Positions 23,779 to 36,593 of a stretch of 64,000 bases of DNA are shown here, one piece after another. Made by a program: the position numbers and the translations under genes. The notes below the pieces were generated by a model that did not search any database, had not been told where the DNA came from, and worked only from the letters and a program-made list of their open reading frames with translations. The DNA lies in the NCBI GenBank assembly GCA_003013855.2, contig ML058464.1:2822170-2886169 (forward strand), given 5' to 3'. This DNA is from Liriodendron chinense. Lineage: Eukaryota > Streptophyta > Magnoliopsida > Magnoliales > Magnoliaceae. The number at the start of each line of letters is the position of its first letter. Within the stretch, counting starts at the first letter, position 1.

Positions 23779-26026
23779 AGAGGCCAAGGGGAGAGGAATT
23801 TTGTATGTAGGTTTTATCTTTTTTTTTTTATTATTTTTTATCTTGTTGTGCCTAATGCATTCAGTGGCCGAAAGGTTGTTAGGTGCTGTTTGTGTTTATA
23901 GTTTGTGCCAGTGGGACCAGCAATTCACTGATCCATATTATGAGCCCCACTGTTGGTGGGCCATGTGTCAAAAATCCTGTGGATTGAAAGAATCCATACC
24001 CTTCAGCAAGTTCTCAGCAAATACACAGTTAAGAGAGAAGACATGAACAGTTCACATTCAACCAATAAAAAGGCCAATTATGATGCAGCTAGGATCTTCT
24101 GATCTGGGGTATTTTTGGTCACAGGCCATCCATGGCGAGGTCCATTCGTGGACCATGGGCCCCACTTGGACAACAACAAAAACCTGCATCGTTTGAGCTT
24201 TCGGCCTGAGCATTGTATAAGTTAGGAACTTGGATGTATCAGTTATTTGCGGAAAGTGAAAGGCTTGGCATGCCCTTTTTTTTTTTTTTTTTTCTCTTCC
24301 CTTTCTGGCCCACTTTCAAGGCACCCATCAGAACATATTTCAAAATGGATATTACATGCTCATTGAATAACATGATCCTCACCTTGTGTATATGCATCTT
24401 GTTGAACCACTTTGTACAAGTGGGGCCCATGGTATGTTGACGGTGGCTGATGATCTGATTGGTTCCTCTGTGAAGGGCAAGGTGATCAGACTAGGGCACT
24501 TCCAGCAAGATCCATCAGGAGAATCTGAATCTTTCAACGACCACACGGTCAGAGTTGTCCAGGCACTACAATTTCTTGACCTATGATGCATCTGTTCTGC
24601 ATCGATCATCGTTCATGTCTGCCACTTTGTCAAATGAGTGGTGGAAAAAAGCTTATCCCTAAATATAGCTTGGTTAAAACTTCGAGTAACATAGACTGAG
24701 AAGGTCTATGCAGAAACTCTTATCTCACGTCCTCTACAAATGGCGGGTGGTAATCTTAACGCACATCTCAATACTAACGCTTGAAATTTTAAATTTCAAG
24801 TTTCTCTGTTTGTGTGTGGGGAAAGTAAACTGGTTAGAACAAAGGTTGCTCTGTTAGTATGATATGCGATGTAAAGGCATCTCAATTAAAAAACTGTTTA
24901 AATCCTCGGCCCTAGCATTTGATGACTCCCCACTCAGGAATCGACCTCAGTGTTGAGACGAGGTTATCTTAACTTAGTCTACCACTAATGAGTTTGATGC
25001 CAGCTCCAACCCTCCTCTCTGGGGCTCGGGACCAGCGATAAAAGCTAGCAACTACCATAGACGATGTAATATGCTTACATAGGTTGATTTTACTATCAAG
25101 TTGCTATCTAATAGTCGATTAGATAGGTTGATAACTATCAACGAGTTTAGCATTGGTAGTCTATTACATAGGTTGATTACAATCGAGTTTTGCATTGATA
25201 ACTCATGTTGCCAAAAAAAAAAAAACACCCATTGGGTTATCCTCACGTCTCATTGATGGCCGTTATATGAATGCTTAAAGTGAAACAAGCTTGACAAATC
25301 CACGTGCATTAATAGGAGATTGGAGCACATTGCCACCTGCAAGTTGATCAATGTGTCGTTTAACCATGAAATGGGACACGTGTATTTCATTGGAATTCTG
25401 TTAATTGCTAGTAATTTATGCTATATTCACTTGACCAATGGCTGTTGTGTTCAATTTCAAAATTTCAAAGGCAACCAGAGGATTCCCTCTCATTTAACCC
25501 AAATACATATATGATTTAAGACATTTCGATGTATTAGTTATAGTATTAATGACATATCCACACTCGACTTATGGTCATCATAATCTATGGTCAAAATCAT
25601 CAAATTAACAGTTAAGATTAACACATTGGCTTTGTTGGGCACATAACAATAACATAGATCTAGAGTCATACCACACTAAGGTTGTTTTAAAATGAATGTT
25701 CTCATATTAGGATAAATACTATAAATATTTCCTGGACACATGATGTGTACCAAGTTCTTTTAGTTAATGGGTAAAGAACAATCTCTTTGTTATAGAGATG
25801 TAGTATAGGTAGATTATGATAATGTCTCGAGGCATCCATTCCTAAAGCAAAATGACTAGGTCAACATCATTTAAGTAATCCCCTGTATCCAACTTATGGT
25901 AGGGAGAAAGATAGATACACCAGTATTACAACTACCATATCCAATATTATTAACTTTTCAATACGTTGTCCTCACGATGAAGATGAGATAGACATGGCAT
26001 TCAACCATACCAAACGTTTCTTAGGG
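23779..26026. other. GUF1 3' UTR and intergenic DNA
   Basis: An AATAAA at 24064-24069, 286 bp after the GUF1 stop, is a possible poly(A) signal. A T17 tract lies near 24278-24294. Short open frames here have no recognisable domain. I see nothing else that can be assigned. Confidence 0.4.
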
Positions 26027-26545
26027 CCTATTTGATAGCTGAGAAATACTTTTCTATTTCCTTTGAAAATGAGTTATCCTAAAAAGCCTTATATTGGGTA
26101 CCATGCTATGTACCAAAATCATGTGGGCCCCACCAAGATGTATGTGTTATATACATGCCGTCTAATCATTTTTCCAAATCATTGTAGGGAATAAGTTAAA
26201 AAATTGAGGCACATTTAAAGCTCAAGTAGCCCACAATAAGAATAATTAAGTCTACCATTAAACCTAATGTTATCTATGGCGTGGTCAACTTGATCTTTGG
26301 ATTTGTCTCATTTCTGGACTCACATCCTAAAATGATTTGAAAGGATGAATGAGCGGTGTGGATATAACACTTACATCATGGTGGGGTCCACAGAGTTTTG
26401 CTTTGAAAAGAAGTTGAAATTTGCATAGTGTTCAAGGTGAAATTCCATCTCTCTATCAAACTGGTGTAAAAATCATCATTATGCATTTACTTTCATTTCA
26501 TTTCATTTACGTCTAATTAAACAAATTATTGTATCACATGGGAAT
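26027..26545. mobile_element. GGGCCC-core palindrome with GTTTGATAG-type arms
   Basis: The outer left end is TTAGGGCCTATTTGATAGCTG. The outer right arm holds AATCATCATTATGCATTTAC and repeated TTTCA. Between them lies the familiar core, from GTGGGCCCCACCAAGATGTA to CATGGTGGGGTCCACAGAG. The same outer arms, inverted, flank the core at 44058-44582, so arms and core travel together. Confidence 0.55.
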
Positions 26546-27124
26546 AAGTTTTTTAATGATTCAAAGATAGTTAAAATATAATACAGCTAGAGTTATTTTC
26601 ATGTCATGCTTTTGCTCTACACCACCACTATCCAAAAGATAGACACATGAATCTGGAAGCTTTTGGGAGGTGTACATTATTTTTTATAATTAGGATTGGC
26701 CTGGCTGTTTATTTGTCCGGCCATCATGGCTAATGACATATGTTGGAAGGTTTGGATGTCATTCACGCACACCTGAGACCCAAACGCTCTACTCCAGTGT
26801 TTAGAAGGGATAAATAGACAATAATTTCATCATTTCCCAAGAGGCAAGAAGCATATTTTGGCACTTTGAAAGTCGAGACATTGTTTGATAAAATCACAAT
26901 TCCTGTGAAATTTTGCAACAAAATCACTTGTTTTTAGAATAGTATTAATTATTTGATTTATGAGAAATGGAATCTTATTTCTTGCATTTCTCATTTGGGT
27001 GGGGTGGTTTATTGGATCAAATTCAGTAACCATATGAACTCTATGTTGAGGTAACAAAGTAAGTACTGGTTGTTTTATTTCTTTATTTATTTTTAAAACT
27101 TTTCTACTTCTCCCCTCTTTCTCA

Positions 27125-27265
27125 TCCCTCCATGTACAGGGACAGTCCATATCGACGGCCCACATCGAAGGTGGGCCCTGCACGATGTATGTTCCACATC
27201 AAAGGTGGGCTCCACATGATGGGAAGTGGACGTTGAAGGTGGGCCCCACGTGATTGATGACCAAG
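27125..27265. repeat. GGTGGGCCCCACATGATGG-type array, short
   Basis: Three to four degenerate units of the form GGTGGGCTCCACATGATGG with CCACATCAAA spacers. This is the same unit as in the long array at 29860-31175. Confidence 0.6.
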
Positions 27266-27604
27266 TACTGGTTGATTTAGGCCTGAATTCTTTATTGCTC
27301 TGACAGGCCTATTAAGCTGCTGTATTCGAATTTTTATTTCAAAATTTTAAATAGGCCGGCTTGATCCGTTCAAAATATGGGTCCATGACAACCACAGGCC
27401 CCGCCATTGACGTCCCTTGCTAGACTTGGTCACACAAGTTGGCCTTGGGTTATTCTGGTTTCTTATTTATTTAGAATACATCTGGACATACCACAGTAGT
27501 AGATGTCACGATCATAGTTGCTGGATTTGAGGTCATGTTTGGTGATCCAAACCGTTTACAAGATGGGCCTCACCTTCAATGGAGGATATCTAGTGATGAA
27601 ATTC

Positions 27605-27885
27605 TCTGGTCGACATTGTATTCAAAACTGTTGTGTAATGGCTGTAATAGCCGTTAGTAACCATAACCATGGGACCATTACGTGATACAGGGCCATAATG
27701 CCCGTTCTGAGAAAAAGAGGGGCCTCTATCAGGCCTCTAATGGACAATGCGGGACTGTTACTAGCTGATATGGGCCCATGATGGTTAGATATGGGACTAA
27801 AACATTTTTTTATTTTTATTTTTAACCATTACAAGGCTACAACCGGCCAGCGTTATCATTATTGAATACCTTGCTTGTTGAAATA
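27605..27885. mobile_element. diverged GTAACGG palindromic MITE
   Basis: The left side has GTATTCAAAACTGTTG and CCGTTAGTAACC. The right side has the inverted GGTATTCAATAATGATAACG. It is related to 13433-14970. Non-coding. Confidence 0.4.
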
Positions 27886-27931
27886 TACAGAAACCCCTTT
27901 TTTTAGCTACCATCTCTGGTGCTACAAGCAG

Positions 27932-28565
27932 CACTATACACAAGTTAAGTAAGCTCGATTAACTCGCTCGACTCGGATCAAAAAAGCTTAACTCGACTCG
28001 GTTCGATGGTGGGTTTGGGCCAAGTCGAGTCATTTTTTGGGTGCTCGAATAAATTCGAGTCAAGTCTCGAGTTGGACAGTGCTTGACTGGGACATGGCTC
28101 AAGCCCAACTCAAATCGACTTGACTTGGTTCCTCACTCCCCCCCTCCCCCATTCGTGCTCGTCAGAACCCCCACCGGCTCATCCCCACGCCCACAGTCAT
28201 TGCCCCATCCCCTCTCTCTCACTCTATCAGCTTGCCCAAACCCTAACCCCCCCTCTCTGTGCTCACTCGAACCCCCACCGGCCCACCTCCACTCTGTCAG
28301 CTCAGTTGAACAGTTCGTCCAGTTGTTCCTGCCTGCCTACTGGGCTTCCCTACCCATCTGCCTTCTGGCATGCTCCCCTCCTCTCCTCCCTTCATCACTC
28401 ATGACTTTGATTTGGATTTTGGGGCAAACTCATACTCACTCGAAACAAAATACTCACCCGGCTCGAAAACTCGTACTTGAACTCAACTCAAACTTGCTCA
28501 ATCTGGTGGTCGAGCCAAGTTGAGCCGAGCCAAGCTCGGCTTGGATCAACTCGTGTACAACACTA
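27932..28565. mobile_element. foldback MITE rich in CGACTCG/CGAGCC
   Basis: The left end ATACACAAGTTAAGTAAGCT and the right end (inverted GTTGTACACGAGTTGATCC) are similar, with CTCGACTCGG and CCGAGCCAAGC motifs inside each arm. Between the arms is a C-rich stretch (CCCCCACCGGC motifs) that gives open frames of 94-146 codons but no recognisable protein. Confidence 0.5.
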
Positions 28566-29626
28566 GCTACAGGAAATGCATTACACATTCATTAATGGTC
28601 TGGCTTCAGGAAGTGCTTTTTGTTCTTGGCCTAGAATATGGCTTGCTCGGTGAAGACCATAAGTAACTCAGTGCTCTAGACACAGGAAATGAAAGTGGAA
28701 TGAGTTCAGGGATCCTACCTGAAACATGACTTAAAATCAGATCTTCATTATCTAAACCAACGTTGAGCATTCTATTAGAAAGTGATTCAGTAATTAAACC
28801 TTCGCGAATAAAGTTTTGTTCTTTCATTTGAAGTAACATCCTTTAAGTATCAACTAATGGAGAAAGAGTGATATTAAACAACCCGTCTCATTCCTCTCCT
28901 TTTTCACACTTTAGCACTACGAGAATTTTGCGGCAATTCTTTAAAAGTCGAAATAATTATTTAATTTACTTACAGGTAATGAAAATTCTGAGTTCTTAAT
29001 TGCTTGGACAACCCTACTGCAGCAGGCGTATTGAAATTGTTATTTTTTTCTTGGCTGGGGCCCAACCCATTGCCTGTCCTAGCTAGAGTGGGTCCCACAA
29101 CTTGGCCTCATGTGATTCTTGCTACTCATTACTATTTTTATCTGGAGGAAGGGAGTGATACAACACTGTGGGATTGGTGGTGCAGCTTCTTGATTTGGAC
29201 CATTTATCAGATTTTAGAAAATTGTTCTTGCTCAAGTCGACAGTGTTTTTATTTATTTTCTTTTATGTAGGAAAAAAAGATGATTTTTTTTTTTTTTTTT
29301 ATCAATTCTGACAGAGCAAATCTGCTTCCACATTAAGGGGCCTGATGAAGGAAGTTTGGGGCCCCTTTAGCAGGATATTAATGTTTGCAGCAGTGGCATC
29401 ATTTGGTCAATGGTTCCTCCATTCATCACTTGGGAAATCTGGGCAGTCTTCATTTGAAGTGATTTTAGGGGTTTGGTTCCTTCATTCATCACTTGGGAAA
29501 TCCAAATGAAATGCGTTTTGAAGGGAGGAGGATTCAGGCATCTCAGGTTATTGCTAAGGTAAGTAAATGACTGAAAGAGAAGTTGCCCAATTAAGGAGAA
29601 GGGACACTGGGTTATGGTCACCAAGG
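28566..29626. other. intergenic, no gene recognised
   Basis: Contains T-tracts (for example 29285-29300) and a diverged 40-bp duplication, CATTCATCACTTGGGAAATC at about 29420 and 29480. No coding signal. Confidence 0.5.
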
Positions 29627-31316
29627 GCCTGTTTGGCAACACTCAAAAGAACTAGTTTTTTTTTTTTTTTTTTTTAAAACTTATAAAAGTAAAAAAGTTA
29701 CTTTTTAAAGTTAAGATACTTGGGTAAGCACATTTTCAACTATAATTAACAACTTAAAGTTGCTTATTGTCATAAGTTTTTACTTATTTATTTATTTTTT
29801 TGACTTTTGACTTTTCTACTTTCCCTCTCTTTTCTTCTCTCTACGGACAAGAAACTCCATATCAAAGGTGGGTACCTCGTGATGGATGACCCACATCGGA
29901 GGTGGGGCCTACATGATAGATGGTGGGCTCCACATGATGGCAGTGGACATTGAAGGTGGACCCCACATGATTGATAACCACATCAAGGTGGGCCCACATA
30001 ATAAACAGTCCACATCAAAGGTGGACCCCTAATGATAAATGGCCCACATTCAAGGTGGGCCCACATAATAAACAGTCCACATCAAAGGTGGACCCCTAAT
30101 GATAAATGGCCCACATTCAAGGTGGACCCCACTTGATGGATACCCACATCAAAGGTGTGGCCTACATGATGGATGGTCCACATCATAGCTAGGCTCCACA
30201 TGATGGGCAATATTAGATATTGAAAGTGGGCCCCACATGATGGACAATAACATTGATGGTAGGCCCCTTATGATGGATAACCCACATCAAGGTGGGCCCC
30301 TCATGATGGATGGTCCACACAAAGGTCGACTCTAACGATGAATGATCCATATCCAAGGTGTGTACTGCATGATGGATGACCCAGATCAAAGTTGGGGCCC
30401 TCATGATGGACGGTCCACATAGAAGTTGGTCTCCACCTGATGGGTGGTGGATATTGTAGGTGGGTTCCAGCCGACGGACAATAACATTGATGGTGGGCCC
30501 CACATGATGGATGGCCCACATTAAGGCCACATAAAGGATGGTCCACATTAAAGGTCGGTCCCTAATGATGAATGACCACATTCAAGGTGGGCCCCGCCTG
30601 ATGGACTACCCACGTCCAAGGTGATCCCCACACAATGGACAATCCACATCAAAGGTAGGCTCTAGATGATGGGTGGTGGATATTTAAGGTGGGCCACACA
30701 TGATGTCAATAACGTTGATGGTGGGCCCCACATGATAGAATGCCCATATCGAGGTGGCCCCCAACGAGGACAATTCACATCGAAGCTTGCCCCTAATGAT
30801 GAATGACCTCCATCCAAGGTGGGCTCGCATATTGGACAACCCACTTCAAAGTTGGGCCCTGCATGACGAGTGGTCCATATTAAAGGTGGGCCCCACATGA
30901 TGGACAACCCAAATCCAGTGTCTGACATAACAGATGGCCCACATCCAAGGTAAGCCTTGCATAATGGGTGATGTAAATCCAACATCCGACATGATCGGTA
31001 GTCCGCATCCAAGGTGAGCCCCGCATGATGGATAGCCCACATCCAAGGTGAGCCTTGTAAGGTGGATGGTCTACATTGAGGATAGGTCCGACACGATAGA
31101 TGATTCATGTAAAAGACAGGGCCAATGTGGGCCCAACATAATGAACAGTCCACATCAAAGGTTGGCCCCACATAATGGATGGTAGAAACTAAACATACCT
31201 TTTGCTTATAAGTATGTTGTTTACTAAATTTACTTTTCCCCTAATTAGAAACCAAGATAAGCTACTTGAGTTGTAAGCCGCTTATGAAAAGTAGCTTCCG
31301 ATGCAAATAGACTCAA
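29627..31316. mobile_element. foldback element carrying a minisatellite array
   Basis: The left end AAGGGCCTGTTTGGCAACAC, followed by AAACTTATAAAAGTAA, and the right end (inverted GAGTCTATTTGCATCGGAAG, then CTTATAAGC) are imperfect inverted arms. The GGTGGGCCCCACATGATGG array fills the centre. No TSD could be fixed, so borders are approximate. Confidence 0.4.
29860..31175. repeat. degenerate GGTGGGCCCCACATGATGG minisatellite array
   Basis: About 30 or more units of 35-45 bp combine GGTGGGCCCCACATGATGG with GGCCCACATCAAA-like spacers. Two perfect neighbouring 67-bp units lie at 29987-30053 and 30054-30120; the rest are diverged. Long minus-strand frames here (up to 169 codons, His/Trp/Cys-rich) are by-products of the repeat. 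Confidence 0.8.
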
Positions 31317-31423
31317 ATGGGAGAAGCTGAAGGCTGGATGGTTTAAGCTCAATGCAGATAGCTCATCAAGGGGGAACATGAGTTAATGGGGAGGAGGGAG
31401 AGTGTCTAGGATCACTAAGGCAT

Positions 31424-31935
31424 AGGGCTGTAAATGGTTGGGTTCGGGGCGGGTTTAGCCAAAACCAGACCCGCCCATTTACTAAATGGGTCTTGGTTCA
31501 AATTTTAGACCCAGACCCTTTTACTAAATGGGCAAGTTTGGGTCGGGTCCGAGTGAACCCATTAGACCCATTTATAAATGGGTTTGGGTCTGGTAGAGGG
31601 AGATCCACCCAAACCCATTTATAAATGGGTCGGGTCTAACGGGTTTGGGTATGGATTTAGTATGCAAGCATTTTTACAAGGCTTGAAATCGGGTCTAGAC
31701 GGGTCTGGGTTGGACGGGTCCCTTGAAACATAAACCAAACCCACCCACTTACTAAATGGGTTCGGGTCGGGCCTAATATAAAGGAAACCAGACTCAAACC
31801 CAAACCCATATAACAAATGGGCCCGTCTGATCTTAGAACTAGACCCGTACCATTTAACAAATGGGGCGGGCGGGTCTAGGGCGGGTCTAAATGGGTTGGG
31901 TCTAGGTACCCCGTCGGGTTCGCTGACCCATAAAA
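31424..31935. repeat. TAGGGCTGTAAATGG repeat rich in GGGTC/GACCC
   Basis: Begins TAGGGCTGTAAATGG, like hAT-type MITE ends. The interior repeats CATTTACTAAATGGG and GGGTCTGGG in both orientations. The right end is not clear. Non-coding. Confidence 0.5.
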
Positions 31936-32379
31936 CAGATGATTTTTGCATTTCATCATGACCGTGGGATGGTCTCCATTACGTAAGTGGAGATCAAAGC
32001 ATTGCTTGATGAGATTAGAATTTCGAGAAGCCTTGGCATTAACAACATGCAGGTGGAAAGTGACTCATGAGTTGTATATAATGGATAGATTCCCTAATGA
32101 TTCCTCCATCTCGCAAAGCATGAGGCACAAATGAGTGTAAGACAAAGAGCATCTATAATGGATTCGTCACACTTTCTAGGAGATCAAACTTGGTGCCAGA
32201 CAAATTAGCAAGAACAGGGCTGTTAATGAGCTGGTCTTTCAGACTTGGCACCTGAGCTAGGCTACTTATTAGGGTTTGCAAGGATAATTTTGTAATATAC
32301 ATAATATGTAGAAATACTCACTCCTCATGTTATATTGCTCCAAACTATGTTTGAGCTGTTAGAGGACAGTGTGTATGGT

Positions 32380-32560
32380 GTATTGGCGCAGCATAGAAGG
32401 GTAAGGGATTGATCACCGTCTATCCACTCGGATAACTACCCTGAATCCATGGAGCTATCGTGAATCCTCAATCGATCTTCTTCAAATCCATGAAGGAATG
32501 CTCGAATCCACAAGCAAAGAGTAAAACTCAAAGAGAACTTTTATAAAAAGATGAATAATG
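32380..32560. repeat. dispersed repeat shared with 45650-45800
   Basis: Strings such as GAATCCATGAAGGAATGCTC, GAATCCACAAGCAAAGAGTA and GATCACCGTCTATCC recur with changes at 45650-45800. It is probably an LTR fragment, but no ends were found. Confidence 0.4.
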
Positions 32561-32879
32561 ATCCTTAACAATGAATTAAAACGGATATTTAAAGACGAAA
32601 TTGCGTAATAGAAACCTTAGGTGTGTAAAGAATCCTAAATGAACTAAGAAAGAAATTAGTTCAAATTGAAAAGTTCACTAAAAATCTGACTAATCAAGCT
32701 CATGGTCGGGCGCCCGGTAGAGTGTGGTCGAGCGCCCGACGAGGCTGGAGTTTTTGAACTCTGGCCAGGGTTTTGTCGCTCTGCTTGGCCTCCTTTTGAT
32801 GGTCCATTCTTCTTATGTAATCGTTAATGACCCCCTCTACATCAAGTATCAATGTATATTGTATAGGGTACGCCCCGGT

Positions 32880-33029
32880 GGGAGAATATATTCTGGTGGC
32901 ACATTTGCTACTTTCAGGATTTGAACATTTGACCTTCTGCTCTGATACCATGTCAAATCACCACTTTCTTTAAAAGCTTGAACGGTTAGAAGATGGTATA
33001 TCAATGTATATGATCAAGTGACTTTAACA
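32880..33029 (-). repeat. TRIM-family LTR and primer site, antisense
   Basis: On the minus strand, an LTR of 79 bp (33029-32951) begins TGTTAAAGTCAC and ends GACA. It is followed by TGGTATCAGAGCAGAAGG at 32950-32933 and then by an internal sequence matching the intact TRIM at 13648-14829. No second LTR was found nearby, so this is a partial copy. Confidence 0.65.
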
Positions 33030-33740
33030 CTCAAACTCTGCATGGGAACATACTGGGTAAGGGTGGAGGGACACTCACACCATAAACAAGTCGGGCTTGA
33101 TTTCTCGATCCCCAAGCCGGACTTGATTTTCAAGGCCTCCTTTGGAGAATATATTACCAAGGCATATTTGTTGCTCTTGAAATTGCTCTCTCTCCGGGCC
33201 AGACCTCCTGCTAAATATTTTAGGCCAGACTATTTTGGCTCATCATAGCCCAGGTCGATCTCAGGCCTATGTTGAACAATGCAGGCCGCCAGGCTTGGAT
33301 AAAGCTTGGCCAGCCCTAACCAGCGCGACCGTTGACACCCCCTCCTTGGAAGTAGGGTGGGGACAAGTTCCTTCATTCTTGGTCTAAAACCCGAGACAAA
33401 TTATGGGCTGCACAGTAATCACAAGGCAGGATGGGTAACATTGGAGTAAAAGGCTCGAAGACTTATGCATTGTACACCAAGGCTTGTTCTAGGTAAAGTA
33501 ATGATGCTGTGCACCCACTCTAGTGTTTCTTTCTGGGCGTACTTGTACTAGTCCATCCAACATACTCCACGGTGCCCACCCCCAGGTCTCTACTTCCTCC
33601 TATCCGATTAATGCTAAGGATAGGTTCATGTGCATTAATCCAATACATATGTATACTAAATGTATTTAATATAGTTTTATGCATGAATTCACATATTGCC
33701 ATTTATATATGAAATGAATGAAATGAAGGTCCCCCAACAA

Positions 33741-33767
<27 letters not shown>
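33741..33767. repeat. (AC)n microsatellite
   Basis: Thirteen or more AC units in intergenic DNA. Confidence 0.9.
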
Positions 33768-33773
<6 letters not shown>

Positions 33774-34025
33774 AGAACCGTAATTTTGGGTCACTAAGAA
33801 TAGTGATCTGGATCACAAATGACTCATAATCCAGACCGCACGATTTGGACTGGAAAAGCTTGGCTGTTTGTGATTCTAGTAACATTGGCCTAGTGTTTTT
33901 TTTTTTTTAGAGCAAAACAATCAAGCGTGGTGATGATTTCCCTAAAGCATTACAACTTAACCAAATCAAGACAGTCTCTGTATACTGTCCTGTTTGTTTT
34001 TCTTTCATGTCGACGCGTTTCCTAC

Positions 34026-34712
34026 TGATGTAGAACGGGTTGCTGATTATTTCATGTTTCAGATGGACCAAAAGATGACCGCTCGGGGTCGAAAGTGATA
34101 CGGATCATCAGGACCGTAAACCGGCCGTATCTCGCAATCCGGAATGAGTTTCGGGACATATAATATATTGTTTTGGAGTAGCTTGAGCTACTTTAGCCAA
34201 CCAACCCGCTATGCCGGGTTGCCCATGCTGGAATCACGAGATTCGACCGTATCGACGGTCATTAGGCTAGTTTATTTTCCGTTTTACTATTTATAGTAAG
34301 TTTTAATTCGATCATAACTTTGGATCTGTAGGGTTTTAGAGTTAATGCCCAACATGAAAAGGGCTTAGAATATTTAGTAGAACAACATGGTTGGGCCCGT
34401 TTGATAGCTTTCTATTTTTGGCCGAAAACCAAGAGTTCTAGTAGGATTGAACGACTTCTATAAATAGTAAGTTTACTGTTTATAGTAAGTTACGTTTTCT
34501 AGGAGTTTGAGTTTGAGTTGGAGTCTGATACTTTACCTAGGGTTTAGTTTCCTATTTATATGCATTGCAATTCCGTTTCTATTCATTCAATTATAAAAAA
34601 AACAATTATTTGAAATTAATTTCCTCTTTTTATCATTTTATTTCTTCTTGTGGAATCGAGAAATACTTGGTTAGGGAGACGGTGATCGACCTACCACGTC
34701 CTCCCTGCATCA
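34026..34712 (+). mobile_element. solo LTR (687 bp)
   Basis: It starts TGATGTAGAACGG, ends CCCTGCATCA, and is flanked by perfect 5-bp duplications CCTAC at 34021-34025 and 34713-34717. The ends TGATG and CATCA are inverted repeats. A TAGGGTTTAGTTTCCTATTT region followed by TATATGC near 34540-34565 looks like the promoter and leader of a plant gypsy-type LTR. A solo LTR forms when the two LTRs of one element recombine. Confidence 0.8.
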
Positions 34713-35300
34713 CCTACCTAGTAAGACGCATCTTCATCTAAGCAGGGATAAAGATACCACAGAAACAAGCTGAGGAAAACTCCGGTGAGGCACAGCTCGC
34801 ATCGACCTTTCCTTCTTTCTTTTTTCTTTTTTGGATTTCTCAGAGAGAGCTGGAGATGTGCGTGTGCCCAATCATACATTAGTTTGAAGCCTTCTTCTAT
34901 GCCATTGATTTGCCCTCCCTGGGCACTGAACGTGACTTGCACTGAAGACTCTCTATTGCAGACCTCAATAATTTGTCCCCAATAATCTGTCTCAGCTTCC
35001 TAATAAACTCATCCCGGCTTATCTTTCTCCTCTATAAACATTGGCCTAGTATATTTCTAGGGTTTCTAGAACTCATATGTTCCTCTGTATTATTTGCAAA
35101 AAATGATTATTCATGTACAACTAATTGTTACAATTTTTTTCCTACAAACAATGAAACACATTAAACTCCCCAAAGTCCACCATCGCCGGAAACATTTTTG
35201 CCATAGTAAATGAGTTCAGCACACTTAATGATATTAAAAGAGATACAAATCAAAAATCAAGAACAAGAGCTGAAGATCCATCTTCAATGATAGAAATCCA

Positions 35301-36551
35301 TCATTTCATATGCCCCATATTATCTAGAGGAGAGGGATTTTTGGAGGACAATGGCAATGAAGGTGTGAGAAACATAAAATTCCGCTGCTGAGGATTTGAA
35401 GAAGATGGTCTATTCAAGAATGTTGGTGCACATCCATTCTCTTTTGGAGAAGTAGAGTAGGAAGATATTGATTGAAACGATTCTGGCCACTTCAAATTCT
35501 CTGCCCCACCTTGGTTTCCATGGACCCCACCAACGAGTGACGTGATTGCGGCTGCCAATGCAGATTGGAAGCTCGGGTCCGATGCTATCGCCTTAGTTGC
35601 TGCAGCTACCGTCTCCGTCAATGGCTGCTGAGCTGGAGCTGGATTGTTCTTTTGCAAGTAGGACTGATACAGATGTTCTTGAGATTGCCTTCCAAGATTC
35701 AAAGGCCCACTTGGGATTTGATTGTATGGGTGGGCCCCATAGCTTAGGTAGCCATTAGACCAGGATGTTGGTAGGGTGGTGGATTCTGATGAAGAGAAGC
35801 TGAAACCCGTTGGAGCATATCTTGGAACGGTGGAGGAGAGATTTGAAGAGAACCTATTGAAATGAGAAGGTGGAGGTGAGGTGAGGTCTAGTGTAATGGT
35901 TGGATGAGAAGAAGAAGATGAGATCATTGAAGGGTTTTGTATGTGGAATTGCTTTGATCTTGAATTATCAGAGAAACTGAAGTTCAGTCCATGGAATTTG
36001 GCGGCGGTGATTGGAGCTGAGACTCCGTGGATCTGTTGAGAGGTCGATGATGAGCCCGAAATTAGCATGGACGCGGCAGCAGATGTGGTGGAGGCCATGG
36101 CTGTGGCTGAGATTGGAAGAGGGTGGTTGTGGTTCCCTTCATAGGTGGTGATGAGGATAGACATGTCTTCTGCACATCTTTGCACCTGAAATAAGGTTTA
36201 GAAATCAATATTTAGAGAAACCGGCACTTGTATTTCACACGTGCTGACATGGCATACATGCACAGGATCCAAGCCGTTCCTCAGATGGGCCCCACTATTT
36301 AGATTCTCTTCCCATAAAATAGGTCAATTTGATTGATCATGTACGTCACAATTGTACACTGAATGTGGACCATTGGCCATTTCTGTCTAATCGTTCATAT
36401 TTTGTACATGTGGGGTCCACCTGATTTTTTGGTCCAGGGATCCATGTGGTCGGTCAGATTGAATCTTGTACACGGCCATGTTGACACGTGTGAACCAAGA
36501 GTGCCGTGAAAGTGCACTCGCACGAGTGCCCTTTCACTTTGTACTTGAGAA

Positions 36552-36593
<42 letters not shown>

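Noticed and set aside
24386..24586. short plus-strand frame near a GGGCCCATGG motif
   Set aside because: The reverse strand is equally open and there is no similarity to a known protein; part of a dispersed repeat.
28083..28523. 146-codon Pro/Ser/Leu-rich frame
   Set aside because: It sits in the C-rich centre of a foldback MITE, with no domain or conserved motif.
30662..31171. 169-codon minus-strand open frame and overlapping frames
   Set aside because: They lie wholly in the degenerate minisatellite, and their His/Trp/Cys-rich repeats follow the DNA unit.
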